64,000 bases of DNA, from assembly GCA_963709395.1 (NCBI GenBank), contig CAVPWP010000005.1:1-64000 (forward strand). Reading direction: 5' to 3'. This stretch comes from CAVPWP01 sp963709395 (lineage in GTDB: Bacteria > Pseudomonadota > Alphaproteobacteria > Rhodobacterales > Rhodobacteraceae). Of this stretch, positions 25,103 through 37,560 are shown in pieces. The notes below the pieces were generated by a model. It saw nothing but the letters and a program-made list of their open reading frames with translations. It ran no database searches and was not told the origin of the DNA. Within the stretch, counting starts at the first letter, position 1, and each line of letters begins with the position of its first letter. The translations under genes were made by a program, and so were the position numbers.

Positions 25103-27139
25103 ATGGCAACAGCCACGGACCTTTTGTCCTCAGTCTTTGGATTCGACGACTTCCGGCCCGGACAGGCCGAGATCGTCGAGGCCGTGACGCGCGGCGAAAA
25201 CACCCTTGCGATCATGCCCACGGGCGGCGGCAAGTCGCTGTGCTTCCAGCTTCCCGCGCTGGTGCGCGAGGGCGTCACCCTGGTCGTGTCTCCGCTCATC
25301 GCGCTCATGCGCGACCAGGTCCGCGCGCTTCAGGCCGTGGGCGTGCAGGCGGGCGCCCTGACCTCGGCCAATACCGAGGCGCAGACCGACGCCGTCTTCG
25401 CGGCCATCGCGGCGGGCGACCTCAAGCTTCTCTACATGGCGCCCGAGCGGCTTTCGGCGGGCGGCACGCTGACGCTGCTGCGCCGCGCGGGAGTCACGAT
25501 GATTGCCGTGGACGAGGCGCATTGCGTCAGCCAGTGGGGCCATGACTTCCGCCCAGACTACCTGGAGATCGGCAAGATCCGCCGCGCGCTGGACGTGCCG
25601 CTGGCGGCCTTCACCGCCACGGCCGACGCCGAGACGCAGGAAGAAATCGTGGCCCGCCTCTTTGACGGGCAGCCGCCGCGAACCTTCCTGCGCGGATTTG
25701 ACCGTCCGAACCTGCACCTGGCCTTCGCCGTGAAGGACAAGCCCCGCGCGCAGATCCTGGCGTTCGCCGCCGCCCGGCGCGGCCAGTCCGGCATCGTCTA
25801 CTGCGCGACCCGCGCCAAGACCGAAACCCTGGCCCGGGCGCTGTCGGACGACGGCCACGCCGCCTGCGCCTATCACGCGGGCCTCGACCCCGACACGCGC
25901 CGGCAGGTCGAGGAGCGGTTTTCGACCGAAGACGGGCTGATCGTCGTCGCCACGGTCGCCTTCGGGATGGGCGTCGACAAGCCCGACGTGCGGTGGGTGG
26001 CCCATGCCGACCTGCCGAAGTCGATCGAGAGCTACTATCAGGAAATCGGCCGCGCGGGCCGCGACGGAGCGCCCGCCGACACGCTCACGCTCTACGGTCC
26101 CGACGATATCCGCCTGCGCCGCAGCCAGATCGACGAAGGCCTGGCCCCGCCCGAACGCAAGGCGGCGGACCATGGGCGCCTCAATGCCCTTCTGGGTCTG
26201 GCCGAGGCGCAGGGGTGCCGACGCGCGGTCCTTCTGCGCTATTTCGGGGAAGACCGCGGACCCTGCGGCACCTGCGACCTCTGCGACACCCCGCCCGAGG
26301 TGTTCGACGCCACCGAACCCGTGCGGATGGCGCTGTCGGCGGCCCTGCGCACCGGCGAAAGCTTTGGCGCGGGGCACCTGATCGACGTGCTGACCGGCAC
26401 CGCCACCGACAAAGTGCGCACCCGCCGGCACGACGAGTTGCCCACCTTCGGCGTCGGCCGCGGCACAAGCCGAGCCGAATGGCAGGCGATCTTTCGCCAG
26501 ATGATGGGCCGCGACCTGCTGCGCCCCGATCCCGAACGCCACGGCGCGCTGCGCATGACCGACTTCGCCCGACCGATCCTGCGTGGGGAAGAGGCGATCA
26601 CGCTGCGCCGCGACACGATCCGCCGCACGGCCCCCGCCCCCGCCCGGGCGCTTGTCTCGGACGACGACGCGCCGCTTCTGGCGGCGCTCAAGGCCCGCCG
26701 CCGAGCCTTTGCCGAGGCCGCGCGGGTGCCGGCCTATGTCGTCTTCACCGATCGCACCCTGATCGAGATGGCGGAAAAGCGGCCTCGGACACTGGACGAG
26801 ATGGCCCGCATCGGCGGCGTCGGGGCCACCAAGCTGGAACGCTACGGTGCCGCCTTTCTCGAAGTGATCGCCGGCGAAGCGCCGGGCGAGGTGCACCCGG
26901 CCCGGCGCAAGCTGGCCGGACAGACCGCCGGCAGTGTCTACGACCGGCTTGTGGCCGTGCAGGCCGACCTCGCGCGAGGCGCGGATGGAAGCGACAAGCC
27001 GCTGTCCTGTTCCGCCTCTCTCCTGGCCCGGGTCGCCGAAATCGGGCGCGCCGACGCAGGCCGCCTGCGCAGCCTCCTGGGCGACCGCCGCGCGGATCGC
27101 TTCGGCGATGCCTTCCTCGCCGTGCTGCGCGACGCTTGA
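25103..27139 (+). CDS. recQ: ATP-dependent DNA helicase RecQ
   Basis: A 678-residue 3'-5' helicase. Walker A is MPTGGGKSLCFQLPAL, the DEAH box is AVDEAHCVSQWGHDFRPDY, motif III FTATAD and motif VI YYQEIGRAGRDG. The zinc-binding region has CGTCDLCDTPPE, then the RQC winged helix and an HRDC domain near 525-600 (AARVPAYVVFTDRTLIEMA). A further 75-residue tail follows. The strand and spacing (50 bases) suggest co-transcription with yaaA. No LexA box is apparent upstream. Confidence 0.96.
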   Translation: MATATDLLSSVFGFDDFRPGQAEIVEAVTRGENTLAIMPTGGGKSLCFQLPALVREGVTLVVSPLIALMRDQVRALQAVGVQAGALTSANTEAQTDAVFAAIAAGDLKLLYMAPERLSAGGTLTLLRRAGVTMIAVDEAHCVSQWGHDFRPDYLEIGKIRRALDVPLAAFTATADAETQEEIVARLFDGQPPRTFLRGFDRPNLHLAFAVKDKPRAQILAFAAARRGQSGIVYCATRAKTETLARALSDDGHAACAYHAGLDPDTRRQVEERFSTEDGLIVVATVAFGMGVDKPDVRWVAHADLPKSIESYYQEIGRAGRDGAPADTLTLYGPDDIRLRRSQIDEGLAPPERKAADHGRLNALLGLAEAQGCRRAVLLRYFGEDRGPCGTCDLCDTPPEVFDATEPVRMALSAALRTGESFGAGHLIDVLTGTATDKVRTRRHDELPTFGVGRGTSRAEWQAIFRQMMGRDLLRPDPERHGALRMTDFARPILRGEEAITLRRDTIRRTAPAPARALVSDDDAPLLAALKARRRAFAEAARVPAYVVFTDRTLIEMAEKRPRTLDEMARIGGVGATKLERYGAAFLEVIAGEAPGEVHPARRKLAGQTAGSVYDRLVAVQADLARGADGSDKPLSCSASLLARVAEIGRADAGRLRSLLGDRRADRFGDAFLAVLRDA

Positions 27140-27188
27140 GGCGCGCCGCGCGCGGCCTAACTTGCCGAAATATATGAAGGGGGTTGAA

Positions 27189-27983
27189 ATGCTGATCGTT
27201 CTGTCACCGGCCAAGCGGCTCGACTGGTCCGACCCGGGTCTGCCCATGACCGACCCCGCCTTCCCGCGCGACGCCGCGACGCTGGCCGGGCACGCCCGTC
27301 AATTGTCCCTGGGGGACCTCAAGTCGCTCATGGGCCTGTCGGACGACCTTGCGCGCCTGAACCGTGACCGTTTTCGCGCCTTCGCCGATGCGCCCGAACC
27401 GGACGCCACTCGTCCCGCAGTCCGAGCCTTCGCGGGCGATACCTATGTCGGGCTCGACGCCCGGTCGATCGATGCCGAGGCGATGGACTGGGCGCAGGAC
27501 CACCTGCGCATCCTCTCGGGGCTCTACGGCCTCTTGCGGCCGCTCGACGCGATCCAGCCTTACCGGCTTGAGATGGGCAGCCGCCTCAAGACCCGGCGCG
27601 GCAAGACCCTTTATGCCTTCTGGGGCGACCGCATCGCCACGGCACTGAACGACGCCGCCGAGGCGCTTGGCACGGACACCCTGCTGAACTGCGCCAGCCA
27701 GGAGTATTTTGGCGCCGTCGACCTCGGACGTCTGAAGCCGCGCGTCGTCACGCCCGCCTTTCTCGAGGATCGCGACGGCGAAGGGCGGACCATCAGCTTC
27801 TTCGCCAAGCGCGCCCGTGGCGCCATGGCCCGATTCGTCATCGACCGGCGCATCAGCGACCCCGAGGGGCTGCGCGACTTCGATGCCTTCGGCTATCGCT
27901 TCGATCCCGATGCCGGGACGCCCGAGGCCCCGGTCTTCCGCCGGCCCTACGGTGCCGACGACGCCATGAAGGCGGCGTCCTAG
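27189..27983 (+). CDS. yaaA: Peroxide stress protein YaaA
   Basis: A 264-residue DUF328 protein. Signature blocks: MLIVLSPAKRLDW at the start, FAGDTYVGLDARSID, LRILSGLYGLLRPLDAIQPY, RLEMGSRLKTRRGKTLYAFW, NCASQEYF and ISFFAKRARGAMARF. In E. coli YaaA lowers free iron during peroxide stress and binds DNA. GGGGGTTG precedes the ATG. It follows recQ on the same strand, giving a plausible DNA-damage/oxidative-stress pair. Confidence 0.93.
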   Translation: MLIVLSPAKRLDWSDPGLPMTDPAFPRDAATLAGHARQLSLGDLKSLMGLSDDLARLNRDRFRAFADAPEPDATRPAVRAFAGDTYVGLDARSIDAEAMDWAQDHLRILSGLYGLLRPLDAIQPYRLEMGSRLKTRRGKTLYAFWGDRIATALNDAAEALGTDTLLNCASQEYFGAVDLGRLKPRVVTPAFLEDRDGEGRTISFFAKRARGAMARFVIDRRISDPEGLRDFDAFGYRFDPDAGTPEAPVFRRPYGADDAMKAAS

Positions 27984-28028
27984 GCCCGGGTCACACCAGC
28001 GTCTGTCTTGGGCAGGTCTGCGATCCGG

Positions 28029-30356
<2,328 letters not shown>

Positions 30357-30431
30357 CCTGTATCTCCGCTTGCCTGCTTGTCAGCCCAGGACGGATCATG
30401 GGGCGCGCGGCGTAAAGAACGGCTTAAGACG

Positions 30432-31607
30432 TCAGATCCGCTCGATCGCCAGGGCGATGCCCTGCCCGCCACCGATGCACATGGTGATCAGCCCGATGCG
30501 TCCGCCGATCCGGTCAAGCTCGGACATCGCCTTCACGGTCAGGATCGCCCCGGTCGCCCCCACCGGATGACCCAGCGCGATGGCGCCGCCGTTGGGGTTC
30601 ACCTTCTCCTCGGGCAGACCCAGCGCACGGGTCACCGCGATGGCCTGTGCGGCGAAGGCCTCGTTCGATTCGATCACGTCGAGGTCGGCCACCCGCAGCC
30701 CCGTCCGCTCGAGCAGTGCCTGAACAGCCGGGACAGGGCCGATCCCCATGACATCGGGGCGCACTCCGGCATGGGCATAGCCCAGCACCCGGAACCGCGG
30801 ACTGAGACCATGCGCCGCCGCAGCCTCGGCCCGCGCAAGAACGACCGCCGCCGCCCCGTCGTTGATGCCGCTGGCGTTGCCCGCCGTGACGGTTCCGTCC
30901 TTCCGGAACACCGGCCGCAGACCCGCCAGGGCCTCGGCCGTGGTGGCTTTCGGATGCTCGTCGATCGCGAACGCCACGACGTCGCGGCCCGCCCTGACCT
31001 CGACCGGCACGATCTGGTCGGCAAAGCGCCCCTCTGCGATGGCACGCGCCGCGCGCGCCTGGCTTTCCAGCGCGAAAGCGTCCTGATCGGCGCGGCTCAC
31101 CCCGTGCTCGACGGCCACGTTCTCGGCGGTGACGCCCATGTGCCCGGTTCCGAACGGGCAGTTCAGCGCGCCCAGCATCATGTCCTGCGCGCCCGCATCG
31201 CCCATCTTCTGGCCCCAGCGCGCCGCAGGCAGGATGAAGGGTGACCGGCTCATGCATTCGGCACCGCCGGCCAGCGCGAAATCGGCATCGCCCAGATCCA
31301 GCGCCTGCACCGCCGACACGATGGCCTGCGCCCCCGATCCGCACAGCCGGTTCACGTTCATCGCCGGTGTCGTCTCGGGGATACCCGCCTCCATCGCCGC
31401 CACGCGGCTGAGATACATGTCGCGCGGTTCGGTGTTTATGACGTGGCCGAAGACCACGGTTCCGATGGCATCCGGCGCTATAGCGGCGCGGTCGATGGCC
31501 GCGGCCGCGACGGTCGCCCCCAGCGTGATCGGCGGCGTTCCCTTCAGGCTGCCGCCGAAGGTTCCGATTGCCGTGCGCGCGCCCGACAGAATGACGATAC
31601 CGGTCAT
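30432..31607 (-). CDS. Acetyl-CoA acetyltransferase (thiolase II)
   Basis: A 391-residue biosynthetic-type thiolase that condenses or cleaves acyl-CoA. The acylated Cys is in NVNRLCGSGAQAIVSA, the His in NPNGGAIALGHPVGATGA and the second Cys in TMCIGGGQGIALAIE. GGGAGG lies just before the ATG at 31607. Members like PhaA or BktB serve polyhydroxybutyrate or beta-oxidation routes. No pha genes are adjacent, so the exact route is open. Confidence 0.92.
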   Translation of the reverse strand: MTGIVILSGARTAIGTFGGSLKGTPPITLGATVAAAAIDRAAIAPDAIGTVVFGHVINTEPRDMYLSRVAAMEAGIPETTPAMNVNRLCGSGAQAIVSAVQALDLGDADFALAGGAECMSRSPFILPAARWGQKMGDAGAQDMMLGALNCPFGTGHMGVTAENVAVEHGVSRADQDAFALESQARAARAIAEGRFADQIVPVEVRAGRDVVAFAIDEHPKATTAEALAGLRPVFRKDGTVTAGNASGINDGAAAVVLARAEAAAAHGLSPRFRVLGYAHAGVRPDVMGIGPVPAVQALLERTGLRVADLDVIESNEAFAAQAIAVTRALGLPEEKVNPNGGAIALGHPVGATGAILTVKAMSELDRIGGRIGLITMCIGGGQGIALAIERI

Positions 31608-31686
31608 GACATCCTCCCTGATCCTGGTTGCACGCAGCATAGCGCCCGATGCAACCCGCCGCACCCGCAACGCGACGTCGCGCCCG

Positions 31687-31734
31687 TTTCTTCCTGGCGG
31701 AAATATCCCGGGGTCCGGGGCAGAGCCCCGGGGC
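31687..31734. repeat. Rhodobacterales-type dispersed intergenic repeat
   Basis: The stretch reads TTCTTCCTGGCGGAAATATC, then a hairpin CCGGGGC-AGA-GCCCCGG (31715-31731). It sits directly behind the aroC stop. From general knowledge this layout (a 'GGAAATAT' core beside a CCGGGG hairpin) recurs after genes across Rhodobacterales genomes and probably serves as terminator. Related copies lie at 37510-37546 and 37666-37699. Confidence 0.55.
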
Positions 31735-32835
31735 TCAGCCGATCGGCCCGCGCAGGCCGCCGGTCTGTCCGCGGTCCAGCAGCAGGTGGTCCAGCAGCAC
31801 GCAGGCCGCCATCGCCTCGGCCACCGGAACGGCGCGGATGCCGACGCAGGGATCATGCCGGCCCTTGGTGACGAGTTCCGTCTCCTGCCCCGCCTTGGTG
31901 ATCGTCTTGCGCGCGGTGAGGATCGACGAGGTCGGCTTGACCGCAAAGCGCAGGACGATGTCCTGCCCGGTCGAAATGCCGCCCAGGATCCCGCCGGCGT
32001 GGTTCGTGGAATAGACCGGCCCGTCGGGTCCCATCGTGATCTCGTCGGCGTTCTCGACACCGGTCAGTGTGGCCGAGGCCATGCCCGCGCCGATCTCGAC
32101 GCCCTTCACGGCGTTGATCGACATCATCGCCGCCGCCAGATCGGTGTCGAGCTTTCCATAGACCGGTGCCCCGAGACCCGGCGGAAAGCCCGAGGCCGTG
32201 ACCTCGATCACGGCACCGACCGAATTGCCCGATTTGCGCAGCTCGTCGAGATAGCCGGCCCAGTCCGCGGCTGCCGTCGCATCCGGTGCCCAGAACGGAT
32301 TGCGCCCGATCTCGTCGGTGTCGAACCGCGCCCGGTCGATCGCGCGGGGGCCCATCTGGACCATGTAGCCGGTGATCGCCGCCCCGGGCATCAACTGCGC
32401 CAGCGCCGCGCGGGCCACACCGCCCGCCGCGACCCGTGCCGCGGTTTCCCGCGCGCTCGACCGGCCACCGCCGCGATAGTCGCGGATGCCGTATTTCTGC
32501 CAGTAGGTGATGTCGGCATGGCCCGGGCGGAACGCCTCGGCAATCTCGCCGTAGTCCTTAGACCGCTGGTCGGTGTTGCGGATCATCAGCTGGATCGGCG
32601 TGCCCGTCGTCCGCCCCTCGAAGACACCCGACAGGATCTCGACCGCGTCGGCCTCGCGCCGCTGGGTGGTGTATTTCGATTGCCCCGGCTTGCGCTTGTC
32701 GAGCCAGGTCTGGATGTCCGCTTCGGTCAGCGGCACCCCGGGCGGGCAGCCGTCCACCGTCGCGCCCAGCGCGGGTCCGTGGCTTTCGCCCCAGGTCGTG
32801 ACACGGAAGAGATGGCCGAAGGTGTTGAAACTCAT
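31735..32835 (-). CDS. aroC: Chorismate synthase AroC
   Basis: A 366-residue FMN-dependent enzyme converting EPSP to chorismate. Family signatures: GHLFRVTTWGESHGPALGA, the TTQRREADAVEILSGVFEGR loop, YRGGGRSSARETAARVAAGG and FAVKPTSSI. The ATG at 32835 (MSFNTFGHLF) is the usual start. It is convergent with nothing and ends at the dispersed repeat, so it is probably a single-gene unit downstream of imuB, 57 bases away. Confidence 0.96.
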   Translation of the reverse strand: MSFNTFGHLFRVTTWGESHGPALGATVDGCPPGVPLTEADIQTWLDKRKPGQSKYTTQRREADAVEILSGVFEGRTTGTPIQLMIRNTDQRSKDYGEIAEAFRPGHADITYWQKYGIRDYRGGGRSSARETAARVAAGGVARAALAQLMPGAAITGYMVQMGPRAIDRARFDTDEIGRNPFWAPDATAAADWAGYLDELRKSGNSVGAVIEVTASGFPPGLGAPVYGKLDTDLAAAMMSINAVKGVEIGAGMASATLTGVENADEITMGPDGPVYSTNHAGGILGGISTGQDIVLRFAVKPTSSILTARKTITKAGQETELVTKGRHDPCVGIRAVPVAEAMAACVLLDHLLLDRGQTGGLRGPIG

Positions 32836-32891
32836 GCACAGACCCGTATCCGCAAACGTGCGCCGCCTCAAGCGGGCGCAGGGGCGGCGGC

Positions 32892-34548
32892 TTAGGCGAA
32901 TTCACCCTGGCAGAACCAGCCCGACGACATCGTGCCCCCGTGCGCGTAGTAGAGCCAAAGCTGTGCGCCATCCTCGGTCACGACCCGCCAGTAGTCGCGC
33001 ACGCCGGTCCGCCAGTCAGGATCGTCCAGCCACCATTCCGGCGCGATCCGTTCGGGTCCGGCCGCCGCCACGGTGCGGAACGCCTGCTTGCGCCAGCGGA
33101 ATTCCAGCGGCACCGCCGGATCGTCCCCGGCCGCCACCAGTTCGGGCCGCCAGAGAACCAGCGGGCGCGGGGCGGGCGGCGCGGACCAGCCCGTCGCCGG
33201 CTCCGACCAGGCCGCGGCCAGCACCTGCGCCGTCTTCTCGGGAATGTGGCTTTCGCCCGGATGCACCCGCGTGATCGCCTCGAGACCGATCCGCGCGCCC
33301 AGCTTGCCGATCAGGTCGTCGATCCCCGTCGCCCCCGACAGCCGCGTCCGCACGGCATCCGCCGCCTCGGCATGCCCCGCGTGCTGGCGGGCATGCACAG
33401 GCTCGGTCTGCACCGCCTCGATCCGCACGCAGTCGATGCCAAAGCCCGCGTCGATCTCGGCCAGCTTCAGCGCCAGCAGCGGGCGGATCCGGTCGGCCTC
33501 GGCCGAAGGACGGGCGAGGCCCACCTCGACCGACTGCATCGTGTGGTCGGTGCGAAAGCAGTCCATCCGCACCCGCCGCGCGCCGCGCCCCCGGACCGCC
33601 AGCTTCGCACCCAGCGCGGGCAAGAGCCGGTCGAGTGCTGCGGCGATATCGCTCGGCCAGTCCGATGGGGTCCGGCAGGGTCAGCCGCACGGCGAAGTGA
33701 TCGGGGGGCCTTGCGGGCGAGACGGGTTCCGGCTCGACCCCCAGCGCCTGGTCGAGCCGCTGCACCAGCGCCCGGCCGTACCGCCGCGCCAGCGCCGCGC
33801 GCGGCTGCCCCGCCAGATCGCCGATGCGGCGCAGGCCCAGCCGCGACAGCTCCGCCACCGTCGCCGCGTCGATCCGCAGGCCCGCCACCGGCAACCCGGC
33901 CAGGACCTGCCGCGTCTGCCCCGGCTGCGCGATGCGGTTCTGCCGACCCGCCGGTGTGGCGATATCGGGCGCCGGCCCGCCGCGTTCCCAGTGCCGCCGC
34001 CGCGCCGCGCGCGACCGGGTGGCCCAGGCCTCCTGGTCGATGGCGTCGCCGCTGCGCGTGGGCTGCACCGGCTGGCCGGCATAGCGCGCCAGCGCCCAGG
34101 CCGCGCCCACCGTGTCGGCGACCCCGGCATGGACCGTCAGCCCAAGATGCGCACAATCCTCGCCCACCTGCGCCAGCAGCCCCTCTTCGCCGCCGAAGAG
34201 ATGCGCGCAGCCCGTCAGGTCGACGACCAGCGCATCGGGCGGCTCTTCGGACACCCAGGGCGACAGCTTGCCCGCCCAGCGCCGGAGCACGGTCAGGAAG
34301 GCGGCCTCCATCTGCGGATTGCTGCGCCGCGTCATGAGTTCGGGGCACATCGCCTGCGCGTCCCGCAGGGGCTGCCCCGCCTGCAGACCCGCCGCCGAGG
34401 CCGCCATCGACAGCGACATCAGAACCTGCATGTTCTGCCGGTCCGCGACCACGGCGAAGGGCGCCCCCGCCAGGGCGGGTTCGATCCGCAGGTGGCGTTC
34501 GGCGGCCAGCCGGGGAAACCACAGGGAAAGGATGCGACGGTTCGTCAT
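32892..34548 (-). CDS. imuB: ImuB, Y-family polymerase-like protein (frameshifted)
   Basis: ImuB (about 551 residues) is the inactive Y-family subunit that brings DnaE2 to the beta clamp in damage-induced mutagenesis. Start MTNRRILSLWFPRLAAERHL, then VVADRQNMQVLMSLS, LVVDLTGCAHLFGGEE, helix-hairpin-helix RLGLRRIGDLAGQPRAAL and the long C-terminal tail. One extra base near 33660 separates DPIGL from DIAAALDRLLPALGAK; both sides are clearly ImuB. It is divergent from dnaE2 and shares the LexA box at 34568-34582. The usual partner imuA is not in the window. Confidence 0.88.
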
Positions 34549-34567
34549 CGGGGCAGCGGGCAGCTTT

Positions 34568-34582
34568 GTTCCTGTTTCGTTC
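34568..34582. promoter_or_regulatory. LexA (SOS) box, GTTC-N7-GTTC
   Basis: GTTCCTGTTTCGTTC is an exact match to the alphaproteobacterial LexA consensus GTTC-N7-GTTC. It lies in the 81 bases between the divergent starts of imuB (34548) and dnaE2 (34630), so one site can control both. Confidence 0.9.
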
Positions 34583-34629
34583 TAGTGTAGGTTTCGATCT
34601 CCCTTGAGTCGAGTCGCCCGCTGCCGCCC

Positions 34630-37560
34630 ATGTTCGCCGAACTCAACATCACGTCGAATTTCACCTTCCTCACCGGGGGCTCGCACCCCGAGGAGTACAT
34701 GCGCCGTGCCGCCCTTCTGGGCCTGCCCGCCATCGCCATCGCCGACGAGAACTCGGTGGCCGGGATCGTCCGCGCCCATACCGAGGCGCGCGAGATCGCG
34801 CGGCAGGTGCGCCTGCGGGCCGAGGCCGGGGTGATGGGCCCGCTGCGCCCCGCCCATATCCCCAGGCCCCCAAGCGCCGAGGTCGATATCGCTCCGCGCC
34901 TCATTCCCGCCGCCCGCATCGTGCTGACCGACGGCTTCACCGTCACCGCCCTGCCGCGCGACCGCGCTGCCTGGGGACGTCTTTGCCGGCTGATCTCGAC
35001 CGGCCGCCTCCGGGCCGAGAAGGGAAGCTGCGCGCTGCGCCTCGACGACCTGATCGAGTGGGGCGAGGGGATGGAGCTTCTGATCCACCCCGCCCGGATC
35101 GAGCGATGGAGCGACAGCGCCCGCCGGCTGATCCGCCGGTTCGGGCCCGCCTGCCACCTTCTGCTCGCCCCGCGCTACGACGGACAGGATCCGGCGCGCT
35201 TCGCCCGCCTTTCGGCGCTTGCCGAAACCCTGGGCATCGCCACCGTCGCCAGCGCCGCGCCGATGATGCACCACGCCGCCCGCCGCCGCCTGACCGACGT
35301 TCTGACCGCGATCCGCCAGGGCGTGCGGGTCGACGACCTGGGCCGCGCGGCGCTGAGCAACGCCGAACGGCGGTTGCGCTCGGAGACCGAGATGCGCCGC
35401 CTTCTGGCCGGACACGAGGGGGCCGTCGACCGCGCCGGCGAAGTCGCCGCCCGCTGCACCTTCTCGCTGGACGAGTTGCGCTACGAATACCCCTCCGAGG
35501 TCGCCCCCGGCGAAAGCGCGGCCCAGCGCCTGCGCCGCCTGTCCCATGACGGCCTCAGGTGGCGCTATCCCTCGGGCGCGCCCGAGAAGGTGGTGACGCT
35601 TCTCGAACACGAACTGACGCTGATCGGGAAGCTGAAATACGAGCCCTACTTCCTCACCGTCCACGATGTCGTCCAGTTCGCCCGCTCACGCGGCATCCTC
35701 TGCCAGGGCCGGGGATCGGCGGCGAACTCGGTCACCTGCTACTGCCTTGGCGTCACCTCGGTCTCGCCCGAGATCGGCACGATGGTCTTCGAACGCTTCG
35801 TCTCGGAAGCCCGCAACGAGCCCCCCGACATCGACGTCGACTTCGAGCACGAGCGGCGCGAAGAGGTGATCCAGCACATCTACAACCGCTACGGTCGCCA
35901 CCGCGCCGGGCTTTGCGCCACCGTCATCCACTATCGCGGCAAGCGCGCGGTGCGCGAGGTGGGAAAGGCCATGGGCCTGACCGAGGACACGATCAGCGCG
36001 ATCTCCTCGCAGCTCTGGGGCTTCTTCTCGACCGCGGGGCTCGAGGATCACCGCCTGCGCGAGATCGGCCTCGACCCCGACGATCGCCGCCTGCGCCAGA
36101 CGATGGAGCTGATCTTCGAGGTGCAGGGCTTCCCCCGGCACCTGTCGCAGCATGTCGGCGGCTTCATCATGACCGAGGGGCGGCTGGACGAACTGGCCCC
36201 GATCGAGAACGCCACGATGGAGGACCGCACCGTCATCCCCTGGGACAAGGACGACATCGACAGCCTCGGCATCCTCAAGGTCGATGTGCTGGCGCTGGGC
36301 ATGCTCACCTGCATCCGCAAGGCCTTCGACCTCATCGCCCGGCACCACCGCGTCGACTACACGCTGGCCACGCTGCCGCCCGAGGACCCGGCGGTCTACG
36401 ACATGCTCTGCAAGGCCGACAGCCTTGGCGTTTTCCAGGTCGAAAGCCGGGCGCAGATGAACTTCCTGCCCCGGATGCGGCCGCGCAGCTTCTACGACCT
36501 CGTGATCGAGGTGGCGATCATCCGGCCCGGCCCGATCCAGGGTGACATGGTCCACCCCTACCTGCGCCGCCGCAACGGCGAGGAACAGGTCAGCTTCCCC
36601 TCGGATGCGCTGGGGCAGGTGCTGGGCAAGACGCTGGGGGTGCCCCTGTTCCAGGAGCAGGCGATGCAGATCGCCATCGTCGGCGCGGGCTTCTCGCCGG
36701 AAGAGGCCGACCGCCTGCGCCGGTCGCTCGCCACCTTCAAGAAGCACGGGTCGGTCAGCGAGTTTCACGACCGCTTCATGGCCGGCATGCGCCGCAACGG
36801 CTATGACGAGGAGTTCGCCGCGCGCTGCTTTGCCCAGATCGAGGGCTTCGGCAGCTACGGCTTTCCCGAAAGCCACGCGGCCTCCTTCGCGCTGCTGGTC
36901 TATGCCTCGGCCTGGCTGAAGCGGCACCACCCCGGCATCTTCGCCTGCGCGCTTCTGAACGCGCAGCCCATGGGCTTTTACGCCCCGGCCCAGATCGTCC
37001 GCGATGCCCGCGAGCACGGGGTGACGGTGCGGCCCGTCGATATCAACGCCAGCTACTGGGACAACGTGATGGAACCCGACGACCACGGCGGCCTCGCCCT
37101 GCGGCTGGGGTTTCGCCAGATCAAGGCGATGCGCGAGGACGAGGCCGGGTGGATCGCCGCGGCCCGTGGCAACGGCTATCGGGGCGTGGCCGATGTCTGG
37201 CGAAGGGCCGGGGTCGAACCGCGGCTGATCCGGGTGCTGGCCGAGGCCGATGCCTTCGCCGCACTGGGCCTCTCACGCCGCGAGGCACTTTGGGAGGCGA
37301 AGGCCCTGGGCGGGGCGGCGCCGCTGCCTCTGTTCGGCGGCGATCTGGATGGCGAGGGGATCGTCGAGCCCGCCGCCCAGCTGCCCGCGATGACGGAAGG
37401 CGAAGAAGTGGTCGAGGATTACGTCGCCATGCGCCTCACCCTGCGCAAGCACCCGATGGCCTTCCTGCGCCCGAAGCTCACGCCCCAGTCCACGGGACAG
37501 AGTCTTCTTGCCTCCGGCGGAGGTATTTTCCCGCCAGAAGAAGGGGCAACGCTTTCTTAA
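34630..37560 (+). CDS. dnaE2: Error-prone DNA polymerase DnaE2 (ImuC), short C-terminus
   Basis: A 976-residue C-family polymerase for SOS translesion synthesis. PHP domain start MFAELNITSNFTFLTGGSHP; polymerase acidic motif in NEPPDIDVDFEHERREEV; GRGSAANSVTCYCLG; FPRHLSQHVGGFIMTEG; and the FGSYGFPESHAASFALLVY helix-hairpin region. After KHPMAFLRPKLTPQ the protein stops within 25 residues. Most DnaE2 proteins continue for roughly 100 or more residues with an OB-fold. The last residues (SLLASGGGIFPPEE) are encoded by a dispersed repeat, so the end looks displaced. Controlled by the LexA box upstream. Confidence 0.9.
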   Translation: MFAELNITSNFTFLTGGSHPEEYMRRAALLGLPAIAIADENSVAGIVRAHTEAREIARQVRLRAEAGVMGPLRPAHIPRPPSAEVDIAPRLIPAARIVLTDGFTVTALPRDRAAWGRLCRLISTGRLRAEKGSCALRLDDLIEWGEGMELLIHPARIERWSDSARRLIRRFGPACHLLLAPRYDGQDPARFARLSALAETLGIATVASAAPMMHHAARRRLTDVLTAIRQGVRVDDLGRAALSNAERRLRSETEMRRLLAGHEGAVDRAGEVAARCTFSLDELRYEYPSEVAPGESAAQRLRRLSHDGLRWRYPSGAPEKVVTLLEHELTLIGKLKYEPYFLTVHDVVQFARSRGILCQGRGSAANSVTCYCLGVTSVSPEIGTMVFERFVSEARNEPPDIDVDFEHERREEVIQHIYNRYGRHRAGLCATVIHYRGKRAVREVGKAMGLTEDTISAISSQLWGFFSTAGLEDHRLREIGLDPDDRRLRQTMELIFEVQGFPRHLSQHVGGFIMTEGRLDELAPIENATMEDRTVIPWDKDDIDSLGILKVDVLALGMLTCIRKAFDLIARHHRVDYTLATLPPEDPAVYDMLCKADSLGVFQVESRAQMNFLPRMRPRSFYDLVIEVAIIRPGPIQGDMVHPYLRRRNGEEQVSFPSDALGQVLGKTLGVPLFQEQAMQIAIVGAGFSPEEADRLRRSLATFKKHGSVSEFHDRFMAGMRRNGYDEEFAARCFAQIEGFGSYGFPESHAASFALLVYASAWLKRHHPGIFACALLNAQPMGFYAPAQIVRDAREHGVTVRPVDINASYWDNVMEPDDHGGLALRLGFRQIKAMREDEAGWIAAARGNGYRGVADVWRRAGVEPRLIRVLAEADAFAALGLSRREALWEAKALGGAAPLPLFGGDLDGEGIVEPAAQLPAMTEGEEVVEDYVAMRLTLRKHPMAFLRPKLTPQSTGQSLLASGGGIFPPEEGATLS

